The notes: generated by a model from the sequence alone, not told the origin. DNA of 13,160 nucleotides from Bordetella parapertussis (GCA_945862495.1 CAMAYM010000069.1:1-13160), one strand, 5' to 3'. Shown: positions 1-7,097, numbered from the stretch's first letter. A program made the numbers and translations.

Positions 1-1
1 C

Positions 2-1138
2 GTGGCGGGTGGCTGCATCGGAACGTTGCTCGGGGACTTCGGTGCCGAGGTCGTCAAGATCGAGGCGCCTGGCAAGGGTGATCCACTGCGCGGCTGGGCG
101 GTTGAGAAAAAAGAGTTTTGGTGGAAGGTCTACGCACGCAATAAAAAGAGCATGACACTCAATCTCGCAGCTCAGGAGGGTCGTGACATCCTGCTCGAGA
201 TGATCCCGCATTTCGATGTGATGATCGAGGGTTTTGTGCCCGGCAAGCTCGAAAGCTGGGGGCTATCACCTGAGGTCTTGCTCAAGATCAATCCTGGTCT
301 AGTGTTGGTGCGCGCTTCGGGTTGGGGGCAGACAGGCCCCTATAGTTCACGTCCTGGCTTTGGCACGCTGATTGAATCCATGAGCGGTTTTGCCCATATG
401 ACGGGGATGCCTGATGGTCCGCCGACTTTGCCGCCGCTGCCGCTTGCAGACATGACGACTGCCTTGTACGGAACCTCTGCAACGATGTTTGCGCTATTTC
501 ATCGCGAGCGCCATGGAGGCAAGGGGCAAGTTATTGACTTATCGATCTACGAGTCGATGATCTCCATCCTCGGACCTGCTGCGGCCGAGTATCAGCATTG
601 TGGCGTAATTCAACAGCGACGGGGCAATCGGGCGCCGACTAATGCACCTCGCAATACGTATCAGAGTGCCGATGGCAAGTGGATTGCGATGTCTGCTGCG
701 ACGCAGTCGATGGCTGAAAAAACTATGCGCGCGATCGGTCGTCCTGACATGATCGAGGATCCACGATTCAAGACCAATGAACAGCGCATCATCAGCGTCG
801 AGGTGTTGGATGAGGCGATTCAAAGTGAAATCAGTAAGTTTAGTCAAGCTGATATGTTGGCGCGCTTTCATCAGGCGGGTGTCACGGCTGCGCCTGTCTA
901 TGACATTGAACAACTCCTCGCTGATGAGCATGTGCAAAAGCGCGAAGTGATCGTGGAAGTCCCGGATCAGGAGATGGGGACGATCAAAATGCATAACGTC
1001 ATTCCCCGCTTATCCGGCACCCCCGGGCAAATCCGTTCGACTGGGCCAACACTCAATCAGCATGGAGACGAAGTGTTGCGCTCAATCGGATTTACAGAAG
1101 AGCGTATTGCTGCGGCAAAAGCTAAAGGTTTGTTTTAG
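2..1138 (+). CDS. CaiB/BaiF class III CoA-transferase, 5' end missing
   Basis: Class III CoA-transferases move CoA from an acyl-CoA donor to an organic acid in the cytoplasm. The 378 visible residues begin inside the usual N-terminal motif: the stretch ending in GDFGAEVVKIE (about 11-21) normally starts some 15-20 residues further in, so the true start lies before base 1 and the GTG at base 2 is an internal codon. Family signatures are the RASGWGQTGPY segment (about 104-114), the presumed catalytic aspartate D150 in LADMTTALYG (it forms an acyl anhydride in characterised members), and the HGGKGQVIDLSIYESM segment (about 171-186). The C-terminal domain ends with the usual GFTEERI helix. The TAG stop overlaps the TAA stop of the convergent MFS gene by 3 bases. 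No neighbour fixes the substrate; oxalate, succinate-linked, carnitine and racemase-like members all look alike at this level. The family call is secure. Confidence 0.93.
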   Translation: MAGGCIGTLLGDFGAEVVKIEAPGKGDPLRGWAVEKKEFWWKVYARNKKSMTLNLAAQEGRDILLEMIPHFDVMIEGFVPGKLESWGLSPEVLLKINPGLVLVRASGWGQTGPYSSRPGFGTLIESMSGFAHMTGMPDGPPTLPPLPLADMTTALYGTSATMFALFHRERHGGKGQVIDLSIYESMISILGPAAAEYQHCGVIQQRRGNRAPTNAPRNTYQSADGKWIAMSAATQSMAEKTMRAIGRPDMIEDPRFKTNEQRIISVEVLDEAIQSEISKFSQADMLARFHQAGVTAAPVYDIEQLLADEHVQKREVIVEVPDQEMGTIKMHNVIPRLSGTPGQIRSTGPTLNQHGDEVLRSIGFTEERIAAAKAKGLF

Positions 1139-2403
1139 CGGGTTCTGCTAAAACTGCTTGCGATCAAGCCAAGACTGATCAAGGCGGCTGATAGCCAGCA
1201 GATCCAATGAAATCCACTTAAAAAGGCTGCGCTGCTGGAAAGCCCTTGTTCAAGGGCCTCTAAGCGAAAGTGCTCGAGCAACCAGAGCCACAGTAGTGCT
1301 GCGCTGACCACACCGATCGTGCGCGTCAAAACAGTAAGGCCGCCCGCTACGCCACGCGCCTCGATTGGCAAAGTTCTCACAACCCAGTCTGAGTAAGAGA
1401 CCTGAAAAAGTCCCAAGCCGCTGCCATGAACACAAACCGCAGCAAAGGTGAGTGGCAGTGACATATCGAGTGACCACAAGCGTGTCAGGCACAAGCCTGC
1501 CACGCATAGCCAGCCTGCGCAGAAGGCGCTGTTTCGTGTCCCAAGACGACCTGCCACCTGAGCGGTGAGGGCGGAGCCTATCAGCATGCCTAAAGCCCAA
1601 ATTGCTAGCACCAGCCCTGATTGTGCGGGCCCCCATTGCGCCACCTGGGATAGGTAGTAGGGTGCGAGTAGCGGGATTGTAAAGCTTCCCATCTGCACGA
1701 GGATACTCAGCACATTAATGGAAACAAATTGCGGCGAAGATTTAAAGACCTCGAAAAGCAGAAAAACCGTAGAGGGTTTTTGTTGTGTCATACCGCGGTC
1801 TGAGCGATGGGTGTGGTTTGTTTGACCTGTCACACTTGCATGAAGCGTTGGGCGGTGACGCAGACGCGTTTGAATAAGGGGCAGTGCCGCGAGCGCGAGC
1901 AAGGCGAGCGGCACGCGAAACCAATACACGCCTGGCCATCCCATCAGCGCGATACTGAGTCCACCTGCAAGCGGGGCAATCAGACTAGCGATCGAGGTCA
2001 TCGTGCCATACGCCGATAAGGCGCGCGTGCGCGCGTGCTCATCGTATAAAAACGTCACGAGTGCTGGGGCGCAAGAGAGGGTGAGGGCCATGCTGATCCC
2101 TTGCAAGACCCGCGCCGAGATGAGCCAGAAATAGCTGGGTGCGAGGGCACAAAGCGACAGCGCCAAGACGCCCATTATCAAGCCCAGTCTGAAGACGCGC
2201 AGGTGTCCAATACGATCTCCCAATGCGCCAAAGCCGATGACAAGTACTCCGTACGTCAACACATAACTAAGCGGTATCCAGCGAATCGCTTGCGTGTCGA
2301 GCGCAAAGGCCTGTGTAATAGCAGGGAACGCAACATTGACTGAAAAATCGAGTGGCGCAATCGAAGCGCCAAGCCCGATAATCAAAAGTGCGAGAATATT
2401 CAA
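1135..2403 (-). CDS. MFS transporter, drug/H+ antiporter type
   Basis: Inner-membrane secondary transporter of the major facilitator superfamily, 422 residues with about 12 hydrophobic segments in two halves, separated by a hydrophilic loop near residues 180-212. The loop between segments 2 and 3 has motif A as GALGDRIGHLR (about 59-69), with a degenerate copy in the second half (about 276-291). Segment 5 has the antiporter-type motif C in the form IAPLAGG (about 142-148), followed by a GWPGVYWF segment as in DHA2-like exporters; DHA2 members usually have 14 segments, so this one is short. The start is TTG: an in-frame TAG lies five codons upstream, the first transmembrane segment begins at residue 4, and AGGAAG sits 8-9 bases before the TTG. 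The start codons of this gene and the divergent amidohydrolase gene are 24 bases apart. Substrate unknown; efflux of a small molecule is the usual guess. Confidence 0.9.
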   Translation of the reverse strand: MNILALLIIGLGASIAPLDFSVNVAFPAITQAFALDTQAIRWIPLSYVLTYGVLVIGFGALGDRIGHLRVFRLGLIMGVLALSLCALAPSYFWLISARVLQGISMALTLSCAPALVTFLYDEHARTRALSAYGTMTSIASLIAPLAGGLSIALMGWPGVYWFRVPLALLALAALPLIQTRLRHRPTLHASVTGQTNHTHRSDRGMTQQKPSTVFLLFEVFKSSPQFVSINVLSILVQMGSFTIPLLAPYYLSQVAQWGPAQSGLVLAIWALGMLIGSALTAQVAGRLGTRNSAFCAGWLCVAGLCLTRLWSLDMSLPLTFAAVCVHGSGLGLFQVSYSDWVVRTLPIEARGVAGGLTVLTRTIGVVSAALLWLWLLEHFRLEALEQGLSSSAAFLSGFHWICWLSAALISLGLIASSFSRTR

Positions 2404-2427
2404 ACCAATTTCTTCCTAGGGTGAAAC
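2404..2427. promoter_or_regulatory. 24-base divergent gap carrying both ribosome binding sites
   Basis: Only 24 bases separate the TTG start of the MFS gene (-) from the ATG of the amidohydrolase gene (+). A CCTAGG palindrome (2415-2420) lies in the centre. Read on the plus strand it supplies AGGGTG before the ATG; on the minus strand it supplies AGGAAG before the TTG. There is no room for two promoters here, so each promoter must lie inside the opposite reading frame, or transcripts must come from farther away. The sequence is seen directly; its use as paired binding sites is inference. Confidence 0.55.
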
Positions 2428-3696
2428 ATGAGGATAGCCGATCAACGCCATGCGCAGGCGCAAGCGCTGTTTGATGCGTTGCGAAAAGGTAGTCTAGATC
2501 ATGTCCGCGGTGGCGTCACACGAGATACCTATGGGGCAGGGGAGGCCTATGCGCACGCGCTGTTGGCCAAATGCGCGGCTGAGATCGGCTTGGAGGTCAA
2601 GCAAGACCACATGTGCAATACCTATATGGTGCTCCCTGGACGGGATCGTGGTTTGCCGGCAATCGTAATCGGCTCGCATCTTGATTCGGTCGCAGGTGGC
2701 GGAAATTTTGACGGTGCCGCGGGTGTTGTGTCTGGGTTAATCGCCGTTCAGACACTTAAAGAAGCCGGTATCCAGCTGCCCTGTGATGTAGTGGTCATGG
2801 GCGTGCGTGCCGAGGAAAGTATTTGGTTTCAAGTCTCCTATATTGGTAGTCGTGGCGCGTTAGGCCGTCTGCAACCAGAGGCCTTGGAGGCGCGCAGGAT
2901 TGATTCGCAGCGCAGCTTAGCGGATCATCTGTTTGAAGCAGGGGGCGATCCCGAGGCCGTCAAGCGGGGCGATGTATTTTTGTCTCCCAAAAATGTTCGG
3001 GCTTTTATGGAGGTGCATATCGAACAAGCACCCAGCCTTGCGTTGATGGGCTTTCCGATTGCCATTGGCACAGGCGTACCGGGTAATTTTCGCTATCCCA
3101 AAATCAGGATCAAAGGTGAGTATGGTCATGTCGGTTTAGGCCGTCGCTTTCGACATGATGCTTCGTTGGCGGGGGCGGATTTGACGCTTGGTCTGGATGC
3201 GATTTGGGCAGAATGGGAGCGTCAAGGCCGTTTGATGGCTTGTACTGTCGGGGAGTTTCATACCAATGTAGAACGTCACGGGCTGACAGTGGTGCCAGGC
3301 GAGTTCAGCATGAGCCTGGATGTACGGGCGTATGCGCAGCCTGATCTGGTGGAGTTGGAGTCCGCTTTTCTTGCCCTCGTGAAAGAGGTAGAGAAAAAAC
3401 GGGGGGTCACGATTGATTTGGGGCCGAGGGCCAGTGCAGAGGTGGCTCAGGCTGATCTGGTGCTAACGCAACAATTAAGGGATTGCGCGCGGGCGTTGTC
3501 CTTGCCGCATTGTGATTTGCCGAGTCCCGCATCGCACGACGCCGCTGCGTTTTGCGCCGCAGGTATTCCTTTTGGTTTTCTCTTTATTCGTAATCCAAAC
3601 GGTAGCCATCACCCCGAAGAAGCCATGGCGACTGAAGACTTCATGTTGGCAACTGAAGTGCTCACGCAATGGTTGGTGAGTCAGCAAGACACTTAA
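2428..3696 (+). CDS. M20-family Zn amidohydrolase (N-carbamoyl/N-acyl amino acid type)
   Basis: A 422-residue binuclear metallo-amidase of the allantoate amidohydrolase / N-carbamoyl-L-amino acid hydrolase / ureidopropionase group, which hydrolyses ureido or amide bonds of N-substituted amino acids in the cytoplasm. Predicted metal ligands are present: H84 in GSHLDS, D95 in GGNFDGAAG, the glutamate pair E129-E130, H197 in HIEQ, and H394 in the C-terminal GSHHPEE. The dimerisation-domain histidine is H234 (GEYGHVG). Two segments differ from the textbook enzymes: EESIWF replaces the usual EEGSRF, and the HVG segment lacks the normal HAG..PM spacing, which suggests a distinct substrate subgroup. 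The ATG is preceded by AGGGTG with a short spacer. The gene is divergent from the MFS gene and faces a second metal-dependent deacylase. Family firm, substrate open. Confidence 0.9.
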   Translation: MRIADQRHAQAQALFDALRKGSLDHVRGGVTRDTYGAGEAYAHALLAKCAAEIGLEVKQDHMCNTYMVLPGRDRGLPAIVIGSHLDSVAGGGNFDGAAGVVSGLIAVQTLKEAGIQLPCDVVVMGVRAEESIWFQVSYIGSRGALGRLQPEALEARRIDSQRSLADHLFEAGGDPEAVKRGDVFLSPKNVRAFMEVHIEQAPSLALMGFPIAIGTGVPGNFRYPKIRIKGEYGHVGLGRRFRHDASLAGADLTLGLDAIWAEWERQGRLMACTVGEFHTNVERHGLTVVPGEFSMSLDVRAYAQPDLVELESAFLALVKEVEKKRGVTIDLGPRASAEVAQADLVLTQQLRDCARALSLPHCDLPSPASHDAAAFCAAGIPFGFLFIRNPNGSHHPEEAMATEDFMLATEVLTQWLVSQQDT

Positions 3697-3712
3697 TGAT
3701 CGCCTGAAGGAC

Positions 3713-3727
3713 TGCGCGCTGCGCGCA
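3713..3727. other. short GC-rich hairpin between convergent genes
   Basis: TGCGCG, a CTG loop and CGCGCA form a 6-bp perfect stem in the 40-base gap between the convergent amidohydrolase (stop at 3696) and deacylase (stop at 3737) genes. No T-run follows on either strand, so it is not a canonical intrinsic terminator. It could stabilise 3' ends or be chance in GC-rich DNA. Confidence 0.35.
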
Positions 3728-3736
3728 TCAGTGAAA

Positions 3737-4759
3737 CTAGCGTCCCAAGCGGCCACCCGCGCGAGCTAGATAGAACCATTCCTGACCGGGCTGGGATTTG
3801 ATGTTGGGAAACACGATGAAGCTGTCTTGCTCCGCACGCAATACAGTGCCATCTGCACGGGTGCCAATGACTTCGCCTTGTGTGATGGGATCAAAACTTT
3901 TCCAGGTTTTTGCAAACGTATCGTTCATGTCAAAGCGATCGTAGACATCGTAGAGTCCCAACACCTGAAAGTCCTGGGCAGGTTGTGGCATGGAACCATC
4001 AATCAGACCGAGGTAAGTCAGTGTATTGAGAATAGCTTGATACGCGACCTCACGTCCACCGGCGTCATCATGCTGACTGCATTCGAGGGTGATGGACCAG
4101 CCACCGGTTGAGCGCATGTATTCGGTCGTGCCGATACCATACCTGGTATCGATATCGACATCTTTTGCATTAAAGCGTCCAGCTTTCACCTCGGCTGCAC
4201 GTCTACCGATGCCCTTGGCATAGGTATCGAGCCAGCCATAGACGAAGCGAGAGCAGCCGAGTCTTTGAACCAGTGCTTCTTCGATTTCAGCATGCGCAAA
4301 AGGCTCGAGAGTCTCTTGGTTATTTTTAGGACCAAACAGCGCAAAGGGCTGTGTACCACTTTGAAAAGAGTGCAGATCGAGCAGGCCATCATGCTTGGCC
4401 AAGAGTGGGCAAAGCCAGTTGGCAATATGGTCTTCGTATTGCGTTGGAGTATCGGTCGGGATGAGTCGACGGTTGAGGTTGCGATCGCCATTACGGCGTT
4501 GTAAGCGATACGCTTTTGGGTTTGTCACGGGGACAAAGGTGATGGCGCCACACTTTAGCTTGCGCTCGCCTGATTCAAATTGTTTGACAAGTCTTTCGAT
4601 GGCAAAGGTGCCACAGGTCTCATTACCATGAACCGCCGCAGTGACGATTAGTCGCGGCCCTTCGAGAGGGCTCTCTATCCGTATCGCTTGAAAAGGACGC
4701 TCCTGGTCAAGTGAAAGTTGTTCTGGCAGGGAGGTAAGCAAAGAGGAGGGCAGAGACAT
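3737..4759 (-). CDS. Succinylglutamate desuccinylase / aspartoacylase family Zn deacylase
   Basis: Zinc carboxypeptidase-fold enzyme (M14-like AstE/AspA family) that removes an acyl group from an N-acyl amino acid in the cytoplasm; 340 residues, normal for the family. Using the ATG at 4759, the zinc ligands are H44 and E47 (AAVHGNETCG) and H130 (GLLDLHSF), the substrate-binding RNLNR motif is at about 93-97, and the presumed catalytic glutamate is E226 (TLECSQHD). The C-terminal part carries the beta domain typical of AspA. A TTG 15 codons upstream (4804) would also be open, but the ATG has AAGG about 8 bases before it and gives the normal N-terminus. None of the other arginine succinyltransferase pathway (ast) genes is present, so the substrate is probably not succinylglutamate in a dedicated pathway; N-acetyl or other N-acyl amino acids are alternatives. 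Its convergent neighbour is another amide hydrolase. Confidence 0.87.
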   Translation of the reverse strand: MSLPSSLLTSLPEQLSLDQERPFQAIRIESPLEGPRLIVTAAVHGNETCGTFAIERLVKQFESGERKLKCGAITFVPVTNPKAYRLQRRNGDRNLNRRLIPTDTPTQYEDHIANWLCPLLAKHDGLLDLHSFQSGTQPFALFGPKNNQETLEPFAHAEIEEALVQRLGCSRFVYGWLDTYAKGIGRRAAEVKAGRFNAKDVDIDTRYGIGTTEYMRSTGGWSITLECSQHDDAGGREVAYQAILNTLTYLGLIDGSMPQPAQDFQVLGLYDVYDRFDMNDTFAKTWKSFDPITQGEVIGTRADGTVLRAEQDSFIVFPNIKSQPGQEWFYLARAGGRLGR

Positions 4760-4779
4760 CGTTGAGACCTTGATGGGCG

Positions 4780-4819
4780 GAAGTGAACGGATTAAACACT
4801 TCAATTTGTCATGATTTTA
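4780..4819 (-). promoter_or_regulatory. leader dyad and weak candidate -10 before the deacylase gene
   Basis: GAAGTG (4780-4785) and CACTTC (4797-4802) form an inverted repeat with an 11-base centre, about 20 bases upstream of the deacylase ATG. On the minus strand TAAAAT (4819-4814) could be a -10 element, but I see no good -35 (best match 3 of 6, inside the T-run of the preceding terminator). If that -10 is real the dyad lies just downstream of the transcription start, where an operator or leader hairpin could act. Weak evidence. Confidence 0.25.
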
Positions 4820-4840
4820 GAGGCATTATGAAAATAATAA

Positions 4841-4871
4841 AAAAAGCAGACGTGTTGAGCGCCTGCTTTTT
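4841..4871 (-). terminator. Rho-independent terminator of the Bug-family gene
   Basis: AAAAAGCAG (4841-4849) pairs with CTGCTTTTT (4863-4871), a 9-bp stem, with two further C-G pairs inside after one mismatch and a TGTTGAG loop. On the minus strand the stem is followed by seven T and then ATTATTTT, a good U-tract for the upstream minus-strand Bug gene, which stops at 4914. The A-run and T-run flanks mean it could also work in the plus direction. Confidence 0.75.
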
Positions 4872-4884
4872 AATCTTTGTGATG

Positions 4885-4912
4885 AACCACTCTCAAACGA
4901 GAGTGGTTTTTT
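4885..4912 (+). terminator. plus-oriented terminator-like hairpin
   Basis: AACCACTCTC (4885-4894), loop AAAC and GAGAGTGGTT (4899-4908) give a perfect 10-bp stem, followed by T at 4907-4912 on the plus strand. Intrinsic terminators look like this, but the T-tract is on the plus strand, where no gene ends; the adjoining genes are both on the minus strand. On the minus strand the hairpin directly follows the Bug stop codon with an A-run before it and no T-run after it. It may block antisense transcription or protect the 3' end of the Bug mRNA. Confidence 0.6.
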
Positions 4913-4913
4913 A

Positions 4914-5879
4914 TTACTCAGCCTTAATGTTGGCGTCTTTGACCGTCTTGCCCCACTTCGCAAAGTCAGACTTGATGCGATTAGCTGACTGTTGTGGCGT
5001 AAAGTCCATCGGCTCGTAACCCTCACGTTTGATCGCAGCAATCACAGCTGGATCTTTCATGATCTTGTTGAGGGCTGGGACAAGAGTGTCCATCACGTTT
5101 TTTGGCAGACCTGCAGGTCCGACAATGCCAAACCAGATGGTTGCGTCAAAGCCTGGAAAGCCTGACTCAGCCATGGTGGGAACATTGGGGAACATTGAGC
5201 TGCGCTTGCTCGCGGTATCGGCGAGCGCCACAATTTTGCCAGATTGAATTTGTGATGCTGCGGCGCCAAGCGATGAGAACAAGAAGGGCACGTGACCACC
5301 CAAAAGCTCTGTCATTGCAGGATTGCCGCCTTTGTAAGGAATGTGCGAGATATCAAGTTTTGCGGCTGCCTTGAATTGTTCGCCAGCCAAATGTCCGACA
5401 CCACCAACGCCTGACGTGCCGTAGCTCCAGTTTTTAGGATCTTTTTTGGCAAGTGCAACCAGCGACTTGATGTCTTTTGCTGGAGAAGTTGGCAAGACGA
5501 CGACAGCAACGCCACCCTCACCAACCATTGAGATAGGTGTGAAGTTTTTGAGCGGGTCGTAACCCATTTTTTTCATGTGCGGCAAGATGGTCATCGGGCC
5601 GGAGTCAGTGATGTGCAAGGTGTAGCCATCGGGTGCTGCTTTGGAGGTGAAGTCCGCGGCAACCGATGCGCCTGCGCCCGGCTTGTATTCGATGATAAAC
5701 GGCTGCTTGAGCATCTTTGATAGCTGATCCGTGATGGGGCGGATCAGCTTGTCAGCGGCGCCGCCTGGTGCATAGCCCACCACCATGCGGATAGGCTTCT
5801 CGGGGTATTGGGCCATTGCCATCGGGCTAAATACCGACAGGGCAATCGCACTCGCCAATACTGATTTGATTAAACGCAT
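4914..5879 (-). CDS. Bug-family (TctC) periplasmic solute-binding protein
   Basis: Extracytoplasmic binding protein of the tripartite tricarboxylate transporter (TTT) family, which captures a carboxylate-type solute in the periplasm and hands it to a TctAB membrane complex. The 321 residues are a standard length. A Sec signal peptide covers about residues 1-23 (positive MRLIKS, hydrophobic core, cleavage after AMA); there is no lipobox cysteine. Mature-domain landmarks are the VVGYAPGGAADKL loop (about 33-45), KPGAGAS (about 66-72) and the PDGYTL segment (about 83-88), all typical of Bug proteins and their ligand loops. The ATG is preceded by AGGAG with a 6-base spacer. No tctA or tctB lies in the window, so this is an orphan binding protein, as is common in Burkholderiales, where such genes are greatly multiplied. 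Ligand unknown. A terminator follows at 4841-4871. Confidence 0.94.
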   Translation of the reverse strand: MRLIKSVLASAIALSVFSPMAMAQYPEKPIRMVVGYAPGGAADKLIRPITDQLSKMLKQPFIIEYKPGAGASVAADFTSKAAPDGYTLHITDSGPMTILPHMKKMGYDPLKNFTPISMVGEGGVAVVVLPTSPAKDIKSLVALAKKDPKNWSYGTSGVGGVGHLAGEQFKAAAKLDISHIPYKGGNPAMTELLGGHVPFLFSSLGAAASQIQSGKIVALADTASKRSSMFPNVPTMAESGFPGFDATIWFGIVGPAGLPKNVMDTLVPALNKIMKDPAVIAAIKREGYEPMDFTPQQSANRIKSDFAKWGKTVKDANIKAE

Positions 5880-5900
5880 ATTGTTCTCCTAATTGTTATA

Positions 5901-5938
5901 AAAAAATACCAGGTGGATGGCTGGGCTATTTCCCTGGT
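5901..5938 (-). terminator. possible weak terminator after the quinone oxidoreductase gene
   Basis: On the minus strand ACCAGG (5938-5933) and CCTGGT (5913-5908) form a 6-bp stem with a 19-base loop, followed by a T-run (plus-strand A at 5900-5906). The long loop makes it weak. It lies between the oxidoreductase stop (5975) and the Bug start (5879), so it could separate the two transcripts. Part of it overlaps the candidate Bug promoter. Confidence 0.35.
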
Positions 5939-5956
5939 TGCTGCTGGGTATGTCAA
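5928..5956 (-). promoter_or_regulatory. candidate sigma70 promoter of the Bug gene
   Basis: On the minus strand an exact TTGACA (5956-5951) is followed after 17 bases by GGAAAT (5933-5928), which matches the -10 consensus at only 3 of 6. Transcription would start near 5921, giving a leader of about 40 bases. A better -10-like word, TATAAC, lies near 5895-5900, but it is almost on top of the ribosome binding site and has no -35. The -35 is convincing, the -10 is not. Confidence 0.35.
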
Positions 5957-5974
5957 CGTAAAAAAAGATTGAAA

Positions 5975-6982
5975 TTACTTTTTATTAAAAAGCGCATCTG
6001 GAATCAAGACAATCGCACCCTGAGTGGTGCGACTTTCAAGTAAGCGATGTGATTCGCTCGCCTGGCTCAAGGGCAGCACAGTATCGATATCTAGGCGAAT
6101 CGAAGAGTCACCCAGGATCTCAAACGCCTCTTTACTCATCGCCAACATTTCGGCGCGATCGGCGACGTAAGTTTTCAAAGTCGGACGGCAGACCCACAAA
6201 GACTTGCTGTGCAGGTCTTGTAATTTAAAACCTTCGACTTGACCTGAGGCGGTGCCGTAATTGACGACGAGTCCGCGTGACTCGAGGCATTTGACGGAGC
6301 CGTCAAAGGTGTCTTTGCCGACCGAGTCAAACACCACGCTGACGCCTTTCCCGTCGGTGATGCGGCTGACTTCGGCGACGAAGTCTTGCGTACGATAGTT
6401 GATCGCAAAATCTGCCCCAAGCGCCAGCGCGGTCTTGATTTTGGCATCGCTGCCCGCTGTAGCGATCACGATCAAACCGAGGCGTTTAGCCCACTGCACC
6501 AAAATCTGACCCACGCCACCGGCTGCCGCATGCACCAAAATGCGGGTACCGGGCTTGAGCGGTCGCATTTTCTTGAGCAAATATTGCGAGGTCAGTGTAC
6601 GCACCAGTCCCGCAGCGACGCGGACGTCGTCGAGCGACTCTGGCACAGGGATGACCCGCTCTGCCGGCAACGCCACGTGCGTGCAGTAGCTGCCGACGCC
6701 GGCATTGGTATAGGTGGCTTTATCGCCGACTTTTAGGTCGCGAACATTGCTACCAATTGCTTGGATACGTCCGATGCCGCTTACGCCAGGAATGAAGGGT
6801 GGGGTAGGGTTGTGTGAGTGGGGCTGTCCAGCACGCAGGTAAATGTCAACGAAATTGACCGCGACCGCTGTTTGTTCGATGACGACTTCGTCTGCACCAG
6901 GAACGGGCATAGCAATAGGCTGCGCCTTGAGAACCTCGGGGCCGCCAATCGCGGTCACAAATACGGCAAAAGGTGCTGACAT
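5975..6982 (-). CDS. NADPH:quinone oxidoreductase-like MDR protein
   Basis: Medium-chain dehydrogenase/reductase of the quinone oxidoreductase (QOR, zeta-crystallin) branch, which uses NADPH to reduce quinones or enone/aldehyde compounds; cytoplasmic. With the ATG at 6982 it has 335 residues, close to the normal 325-340. The N-terminal GroES-like domain has VNFVDIYLRAG (about 42-52) and PGVSGIGRI (about 65-73). The Rossmann domain has the nucleotide-binding AAAGGVG motif (about 152-158), with GADFAINY (about 189-196) and FDSVGKDTF (about 218-226). The cysteines of zinc-dependent alcohol dehydrogenases are absent, as expected for QOR. A TTG 23 codons upstream would be open, but the ATG has AGGA 9-10 bases before it and gives the standard start. 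It is divergent from the TRAP genes and followed by the Bug gene on the same strand. True substrate unknown. Confidence 0.92.
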   Translation of the reverse strand: MSAPFAVFVTAIGGPEVLKAQPIAMPVPGADEVVIEQTAVAVNFVDIYLRAGQPHSHNPTPPFIPGVSGIGRIQAIGSNVRDLKVGDKATYTNAGVGSYCTHVALPAERVIPVPESLDDVRVAAGLVRTLTSQYLLKKMRPLKPGTRILVHAAAGGVGQILVQWAKRLGLIVIATAGSDAKIKTALALGADFAINYRTQDFVAEVSRITDGKGVSVVFDSVGKDTFDGSVKCLESRGLVVNYGTASGQVEGFKLQDLHSKSLWVCRPTLKTYVADRAEMLAMSKEAFEILGDSSIRLDIDTVLPLSQASESHRLLESRTTQGAIVLIPDALFNKK

Positions 6983-7021
6983 GAATACGGATCCTGAAAA
7001 GTGTTGATGCACGAAACAATT

Positions 7022-7051
7022 ACTGTACAGATAGTGCTGCCGTTGCGTCAA
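7022..7051 (-). promoter_or_regulatory. candidate sigma70 promoter of the oxidoreductase gene
   Basis: On the minus strand TTGACG (7051-7046, 5 of 6) is followed after 18 bases by TACAGT (7027-7022, 4 of 6). The start would fall near 7015, giving a leader of roughly 33 bases before the ATG at 6982. The palindrome CTGTACAG (7023-7030) covers most of the -10 and might be an operator. The -35 lies within the repeated word TGCGTCAAAA described separately. Confidence 0.42.
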
Positions 7052-7053
7052 AA
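7044..7053. repeat. TGCGTCAAAA repeat, first copy
   Basis: A 10-base word that recurs exactly at 7152-7161 in the same 225-base intergenic region; a third, inverted partial copy (TTTGACG) is at 7136-7142. This copy overlaps the candidate -35 of the minus-strand oxidoreductase promoter. It could be a regulator-binding half-site shared by the two divergent units. Confidence 0.35.
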
Positions 7054-7097
7054 TGTGTTACCCCGTAGGTATTTACCCTTAATTCTTCGCTCTCGTG

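Noticed and set aside
539..994. 151-codon minus-strand ORF inside the CoA-transferase gene
   Set aside because: It lies wholly antisense to a well-supported family member, resembles no family and has no credible ribosome binding site; a shadow frame.
4186..4631. Several open frames on both strands within the deacylase gene
   Set aside because: All are alternative frames of the AspA/AstE gene, which carries the full set of zinc ligands.
5895..5900. TATAAC as -10 of the Bug gene
   Set aside because: It is only a few bases from the ribosome binding site and has no -35 at a proper distance.
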